7,018 bases of DNA, taken from positions 1 to 7,018 of the forward strand of contig NZ_CALBSN010000122.1 in assembly GCF_937967675.1 (NCBI RefSeq), in the 5' to 3' direction. The position numbers and the translations under genes were made by a program. Shown here piece by piece: positions 6,818 to 7,018 of this stretch. Source of the stretch: an uncultured Flavobacterium sp. (GTDB lineage: Bacteria > Bacteroidota > Bacteroidia > Flavobacteriales > Flavobacteriaceae). The notes beneath the pieces were generated by a model. The model was not told the DNA's origin. It made no database searches and saw only the letters and a list, made by a program, of their open reading frames with translations. Positions within the stretch are counted from its first letter, which is position 1, and every line of letters starts with the position of its first letter.

Positions 6818-6842
6818 TTCCCCCTTAGGGGGTTAGGGGGCT
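6818..6842 (-). repeat. Right unit of the inverted-repeat element, three bases before the nucleotidyltransferase start
   Basis: On the + strand the order is TT, C5, TTA, G5, TTA, G5, CT. C5 (6820-6824) pairs with the first G5 (6828-6832) across TTA. Relative to the left unit it is the reverse complement with one difference, T6827-side loop sequence TTA against GAA. It ends at 6842 and the ATG of the next gene is at 6846, so the unit occupies most of that gene's ribosome-binding region. Confidence 0.85.
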
Positions 6843-6845
6843 AAC

Positions 6846-7018
6846 ATGAAAATAATAGTACCTATGGCTGGTCGTGGTTCACGCCTTCGCCCACATACTT
6901 TAACAGTTCCAAAACCATTAATTCCAGTTGCTGGAAAACCAATCGTTCATAGATTAGTTGAAGATATTGCTGGTGTTTTAAATCAGAAAATAGACGAAGT
7001 AGCGTTTATTATTCATGA
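6846..7018 (+). CDS. Sugar-phosphate nucleotidyltransferase, N-terminal part (3' end outside window)
   Basis: Only 57 full codons are present before the window ends. The N-terminus MKIIVPMAGRGSRLRP (1-16) is the nucleotide-binding loop of the NTP_transferase family (general form GxGxRxxP), and VPKPLIPVAGKPIV (21-34) carries the conserved Lys23 and the PVxGKP motif. Such enzymes join a sugar 1-phosphate to NTP to make a nucleotide sugar, as RmlA does for dTDP-glucose or the GlmU N-domain for UDP-GlcNAc. Which sugar or nucleotide is used cannot be decided from this fragment. The ATG at 6846 is the only start that keeps the binding loop at the N-terminus. A role in glycan precursor supply fits the flippase upstream. 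The GC-rich repeat ends three bases before the start codon. Confidence 0.93.
   Translation, partial: MKIIVPMAGRGSRLRPHTLTVPKPLIPVAGKPIVHRLVEDIAGVLNQKIDEVAFIIH

Larger units (their letters stand above)
6720..6842. repeat. REPIN-like element: two 25-bp inverted GC-rich units around an AT-rich core
   Basis: The 25 bases at 6720-6744 and the reverse complement of 6818-6842 agree at 24 of 25 positions. Each unit contains C5/G5 tracts that fold into a short GC hairpin, and the two units could also pair with each other. The 73-base core is AT-rich and holds a third hairpin, TCCTATT (6796-6802) / AATAGGA (6810-6816), beside the right unit. Two inverted palindromic units about 70 bases apart are the layout of REPIN elements, which are non-coding and copied in trans by RAYT transposases. 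The unit resembles short repeats I recall from flavobacterial genomes. No coding capacity is visible. No T-run follows the hairpins, so termination of dut here is possible but not canonical. Confidence 0.8.

Noticed and set aside
6720..6842. The inverted-repeat element as an insertion sequence or CRISPR fragment
   Set aside because: It is far too short for a transposase gene, has no convincing target-site duplication and has only two inverted units rather than regularly spaced direct repeats.

Overview
The window looks like chromosomal DNA of a Flavobacterium-like member of the Bacteroidota (family Flavobacteriaceae). The evidence is low GC, A-rich unstructured start regions without Shine-Dalgarno sequences, promoter boxes of the Bacteroidota form TAnnTTTG, protein sequences close to flavobacterial homologues as I remember them, and an ATP synthase cluster that ends at atpG with no atpD or atpC behind it. 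All genes lie on the + strand. I found no tRNA, rRNA, CRISPR array, transposase or phage gene.

Left part (1-1459): the 3' end of atpA (F1 alpha subunit), a 76-base spacer filled by four copies of a 16-bp repeat arranged two forward and two inverted, the complete atpG (gamma subunit), and a clean Rho-independent terminator that closes the ATP synthase transcript.

Middle part (1460-4718): a promoter lying against that terminator probably starts a compact operon. It holds an exported S9-family serine peptidase (DPP-IV-like propeller plus alpha/beta hydrolase), a GNAT acetyltransferase one base later, and a small lipoprotein of unknown function five bases after that. The peptidase probably breaks peptides in the periplasm. 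The other two have no visible functional link to it beyond the tight spacing.

Right part (4719-7018): an envelope-polysaccharide and nucleotide group. It holds a 14-helix oligosaccharide flippase that appears to start at TTG behind its own promoter, dUTPase (dut), and the start of a sugar-phosphate nucleotidyltransferase that runs off the window. Dut and the nucleotidyltransferase are separated by a 123-bp element with 25-bp GC-rich inverted ends, each able to fold into a hairpin. It resembles a REPIN (paired REP) element, and its right end stops three bases before the nucleotidyltransferase start codon.

The genes are mostly ordinary housekeeping genes. The observations most worth checking are the two intergenic repeat structures, the TTG start, and the placement of the GC-rich hairpin over a translation start. 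I see no convincing new multi-gene system.
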